From Ruminococcus sp. (GTDB taxonomy: Bacteria > Bacillota > Clostridia > Oscillospirales > Ruminococcaceae), in the NCBI GenBank assembly GCA_024697705.1, contig JAILFF010000190.1, positions 1 through 17,238 of the forward strand: a DNA stretch of 17,238 nucleotides. Reading direction: 5' to 3'. The notes beneath the pieces were generated by a model that was not told where the DNA came from, did not search any database, and saw nothing but the letters and a program-made list of their open reading frames with translations. A program made the translations under genes and the position numbers. Below are positions 14,756-17,238 of the stretch, piece after piece; the stretch's first letter is position 1, and every line of letters begins with the position of its first letter.

Positions 14756-17122
14756 ATGAACGAATTTGAAAGGCTCAAAAAAAGCTGTCTCGAACGCTTC
14801 TTCTCTTCGCTTAACGAAATGCAGAGAAGGGCGGTCTTCAAGGTACACGGCAATCTGCTTATCCTCGCCGGAGCCGGCAGCGGAAAGACCACCGTGCTGA
14901 TAAACCGTATCGCCAATATGATCTACTTCGGCGACGCCTGCGAATACGAGGACGACCGCGATCACCCCGCGGAGGAGCTGTCATTCCTTAAAAGCTACGC
15001 CGAAGGCGCTTCCGACGATCACGCCCGCCTTGCCGAAGTGATCTCTCACAGCGTGATAAATCCCTGGAATATCCTCGCCATAACCTTCACCAATAAAGCC
15101 GCAAACGAGCTTAAAGACCGTATCCGCGCCATGCTCGGAGAAACAAACGGTCAGGTCAGAGCCGCTACCTTCCACTCCGCCTGCGCCCGTATACTGCGCT
15201 CCGAGTGCGAAAGACTGGGCTACAAGCCGTCCTTCACCATCTACGACACCGACGACTGTCAGCGCGTAATAAAGGCTGTTATGAAAGAGCTGGAGATACC
15301 CGAGAAGATATTCCCGCCCCGCATGGTGCAGTCCGTCATCTCCGCACGAAAGAACGAGATGATGTCCGCCGACGAATACTACGAAAAGAGCCGTACCGAG
15401 ATACGCGACCGCGAGATCGCCCGCGTTTACAAGGCTTACGATATCCGCCTTGCCGAAGCGAACGCCATGGACTTCGACGACCTGCTCATCAATACCGTCA
15501 AGCTCTTCGAGCAGTTCCCCGACGTGCTCGACCACTATCAGAATTTATATAAGTATATTCTCGTGGACGAGTATCAGGACACCAACCGCGTGCAGTTCAG
15601 GCTTATAGAAATGCTTGCCCGAAAATACGGCAATCTCTGCGTTGTCGGCGACGACGATCAGAGCATCTACCGTTTCAGAGGCGCTACTATCGAGAATATA
15701 TTAAACTTTGAAAAGACCTTCCCCTGCGACCCCGAGACCGATATTATCCGCCTTGAACAGAACTACCGTTCGACGCAGAATATCCTTGACGCGGCAAACG
15801 GACTTATCTCCCACAACGTCGGACGAAAGGGCAAGACCCTCTGGACAGATCACGGCGAGGGCGCTAAGATAACGAGCTACCGCGCCGCCAGCGAACGCGC
15901 AGAGGCTCGCTACATCGCAAATACGATCAAGGAAAACAAGGAAAAGGGCATCAGCTACCGCGATCAGGCGGTGCTTTACCGAATGAACGCCCAGTCGAAC
16001 ATCATCGAGCAGACGCTTATCCGCGAGGGTATACCCTACACCGTTTACGGAGGGCTCAAATTCTACGACCGCAAGGAAATAAAGGACGTTCTGGCGTACC
16101 TTTCGGTGATACACAACCCCACCGATATACTGAGGCTTCGCAGGATAATCAACGAGCCCAAACGCGGCATCGGAGCGGCTACAATAGACGCCATCGAGCA
16201 GATAGCCTCCGATCTCGGCGAAACGCCCGTGCAGGTGCTCCGCGACAGCGAGCAGTACGCGCCGCTTGCCAAAAAGAGCAAGGTGCTTCTCGGCGTGGCT
16301 GAGATATTCGACAAGCTTAACGAGCTCAGCGAAAAGCTGCCGCCCTCTCAGCTGCTCGACGAACTGCTTGTAATAACGGGCTATTCCGATATGCTCGGCA
16401 CACAGGGCGAGGAAGGCAGAGGCAGGCTCGAAAACATTTCCGAGCTTAAATCGACGATGCTCAATTACGAGGAATCCGCGGAAGAGCCGACGCTCGACGG
16501 TTTCCTTGAAGAAATATCGCTCTACACCGACATCGACAAGTTCGACCCCGACGCCGACCGCGTTTCGCTCATGACGATACACTCGGCGAAGGGTCTGGAA
16601 TTCGACTGCGTTTTCGTGCCCGGCATGGAGGAGAACATCTTCCCGTCCGCAAGAAGCAGCGACACTCAGGAGGAGCTCGAAGAGGAGCGCCGTCTGGCAT
16701 ATGTTGCCATCACCCGCGCACGAAAGCAGCTGTGGCTGGTGCGCTCTTCGATGAGAATGTTATACGGTCGCACGAGCGTCAATCACCCGTCGCGATTCCT
16801 CGAAGAACTGCCCTCAAAAAATGTGGAAGAAGCAATGGACGAGACTCCCGCTGCGCCGACCAAGCGCACCCGTCCGCAGAAACCCGATTATACGCACGAA
16901 GCGAGCGACTTTTTGCAGCGCCGCAAGCAGAGCATGGCGCGTGTGGAGAGCGGCGAGAGCTTCAAGCCCGGCGATGTGGTCATTCACCCGAAGCCCGACT
17001 GGGGGCGCGGGGTAGTGCTTAAAGTCACGCCGATGGGCAACGATACGCTGCTTGAAATAGCCTTCGAGAGCTGCGGAACAAAGCGCATTACGGCGAACGC
17101 GGTCAAGCTGAAAAAAGCGTAA
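14756..17122 (+). CDS. pcrA: ATP-dependent DNA helicase PcrA (UvrD/Rep superfamily 1)
   Basis: 788 aa 3'-5' helicase of DNA repair, plasmid replication and transcription-replication conflict resolution. SF1A motifs in order: Walker A GAGSGKTT (39-46), Ia ITFTNKAANELKDRI (109-123), MDFDDLLINT (238-247), motif II VDEYQD (270-275), III VVGDDDQSIYRFRGA (296-310), IV LEQNYRST (333-340), YGGLKFYDRKEIKDVLAYL, V MTIHSAKGLEFD (606-617), VI YVAITRARKQLWL (649-661). After a variable linker (about 690-735), the C-terminal Tudor-like domain (GDVVIHPKPDWGRGVVLKV) is the part that binds RNA polymerase in PcrA/UvrD. An acidic insert of roughly 35-40 residues (about 57-100) lies between motifs I and Ia compared with Bacillus-type PcrA. 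CGGAG (14739-14743) is 12 bases before ATG, a slightly long spacing. Monocistronic as far as visible. Confidence 0.97.
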   Translation: MNEFERLKKSCLERFFSSLNEMQRRAVFKVHGNLLILAGAGSGKTTVLINRIANMIYFGDACEYEDDRDHPAEELSFLKSYAEGASDDHARLAEVISHSVINPWNILAITFTNKAANELKDRIRAMLGETNGQVRAATFHSACARILRSECERLGYKPSFTIYDTDDCQRVIKAVMKELEIPEKIFPPRMVQSVISARKNEMMSADEYYEKSRTEIRDREIARVYKAYDIRLAEANAMDFDDLLINTVKLFEQFPDVLDHYQNLYKYILVDEYQDTNRVQFRLIEMLARKYGNLCVVGDDDQSIYRFRGATIENILNFEKTFPCDPETDIIRLEQNYRSTQNILDAANGLISHNVGRKGKTLWTDHGEGAKITSYRAASERAEARYIANTIKENKEKGISYRDQAVLYRMNAQSNIIEQTLIREGIPYTVYGGLKFYDRKEIKDVLAYLSVIHNPTDILRLRRIINEPKRGIGAATIDAIEQIASDLGETPVQVLRDSEQYAPLAKKSKVLLGVAEIFDKLNELSEKLPPSQLLDELLVITGYSDMLGTQGEEGRGRLENISELKSTMLNYEESAEEPTLDGFLEEISLYTDIDKFDPDADRVSLMTIHSAKGLEFDCVFVPGMEENIFPSARSSDTQEELEEERRLAYVAITRARKQLWLVRSSMRMLYGRTSVNHPSRFLEELPSKNVEEAMDETPAAPTKRTRPQKPDYTHEASDFLQRRKQSMARVESGESFKPGDVVIHPKPDWGRGVVLKVTPMGNDTLLEIAFESCGTKRITANAVKLKKA

Positions 17123-17145
17123 ACCGCAAAAGAAGGCAAACCAAA

Positions 17146-17217
17146 AGTCTTAGGAAAGGGGTGTGGGGGATAACCCTTCTTCACGGCACGAACGCAGTTC
17201 GTGCAGGTTTCCCCTAC
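17146..17217. repeat. Stem-loop element downstream of pcrA
   Basis: A perfect 8-bp hairpin (GCACGAAC 17186-17193, GTTCGTGC 17197-17204, 3-base loop) is nested in a longer imperfect stem formed by GTGGGGGATAACC (17163-17175) and GGTTTCCCCTAC (17206-17217). No T-tract follows, so it is not a classic terminator. From memory, G-rich stem-loops of this style are common dispersed intergenic repeats in Clostridia genomes; copy number cannot be tested within this window. The bases to 17238 hold nothing else I can identify. Confidence 0.5.
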
Positions 17218-17238
17218 AAAAGCCTACGACGGCAGCAA

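Overview
The window looks like a chromosomal housekeeping region of a low-to-mid GC Gram-positive bacterium, most likely a Clostridia member (Oscillospirales/Ruminococcaceae-like). The basis is the conserved Firmicutes gdpP-rplI-dnaB cluster, an RNase J, a PcrA-type helicase, the tilS-ftsH pair, an RpiR regulator with a clostridial-looking helix-turn-helix, AGGAGG-type ribosome binding sites and sigma-A promoters. I see no phage, insertion sequence, CRISPR, rRNA or tRNA. Species assignment is inference.

Left arm, plus strand (1-4401). A 5'-truncated GNAT acetyltransferase overlaps a Nudix/winged-helix protein of NrtR type. That gene is followed 3 bases later by nadE (ammonia-dependent NAD synthetase), which ends at a clear terminator (2075-2108). 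A good sigma-A promoter (2201-2229) then drives an RpiR/SIS-family regulator that lacks a canonical start codon in the expected place. It overlaps by ATGA a BaiN/YhiN (HI0933-family) flavoprotein. A bidirectional terminator (4416-4453) separates this convergent pair from ftsH.

Central block, minus strand (4456-14172). Read in transcription order it is rnj (RNase J), gdpP (c-di-AMP phosphodiesterase), rplI (ribosomal protein L9), dnaB (replicative helicase), tilS (tRNA-Ile lysidine synthetase) and ftsH (membrane AAA protease). rplI-dnaB and dnaB-tilS each overlap by one base, so that trio is translationally coupled. rnj has a near-consensus promoter at 14144-14172 and an approximately 240-nt leader with two hairpins.

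Right arm. Between the divergent rnj and pcrA promoters lies about 500 bp of non-coding DNA. It holds a 16-bp perfect palindrome and a cluster of at least six copies of a short, partly palindromic motif with core CCGTAAAAnCCAYG, including two exact 25-bp copies. This is the least explained part of the window. pcrA (14756-17122) follows on the plus strand, then an imperfect stem-loop element reaching nearly to the window end.

Most of the window is ordinary core biology. The items worth a second look are the intergenic repeat cluster, the missing RpiR start codon, the catalytically intact Nudix box in an NrtR-like protein beside nadE, and the structured rnj leader.
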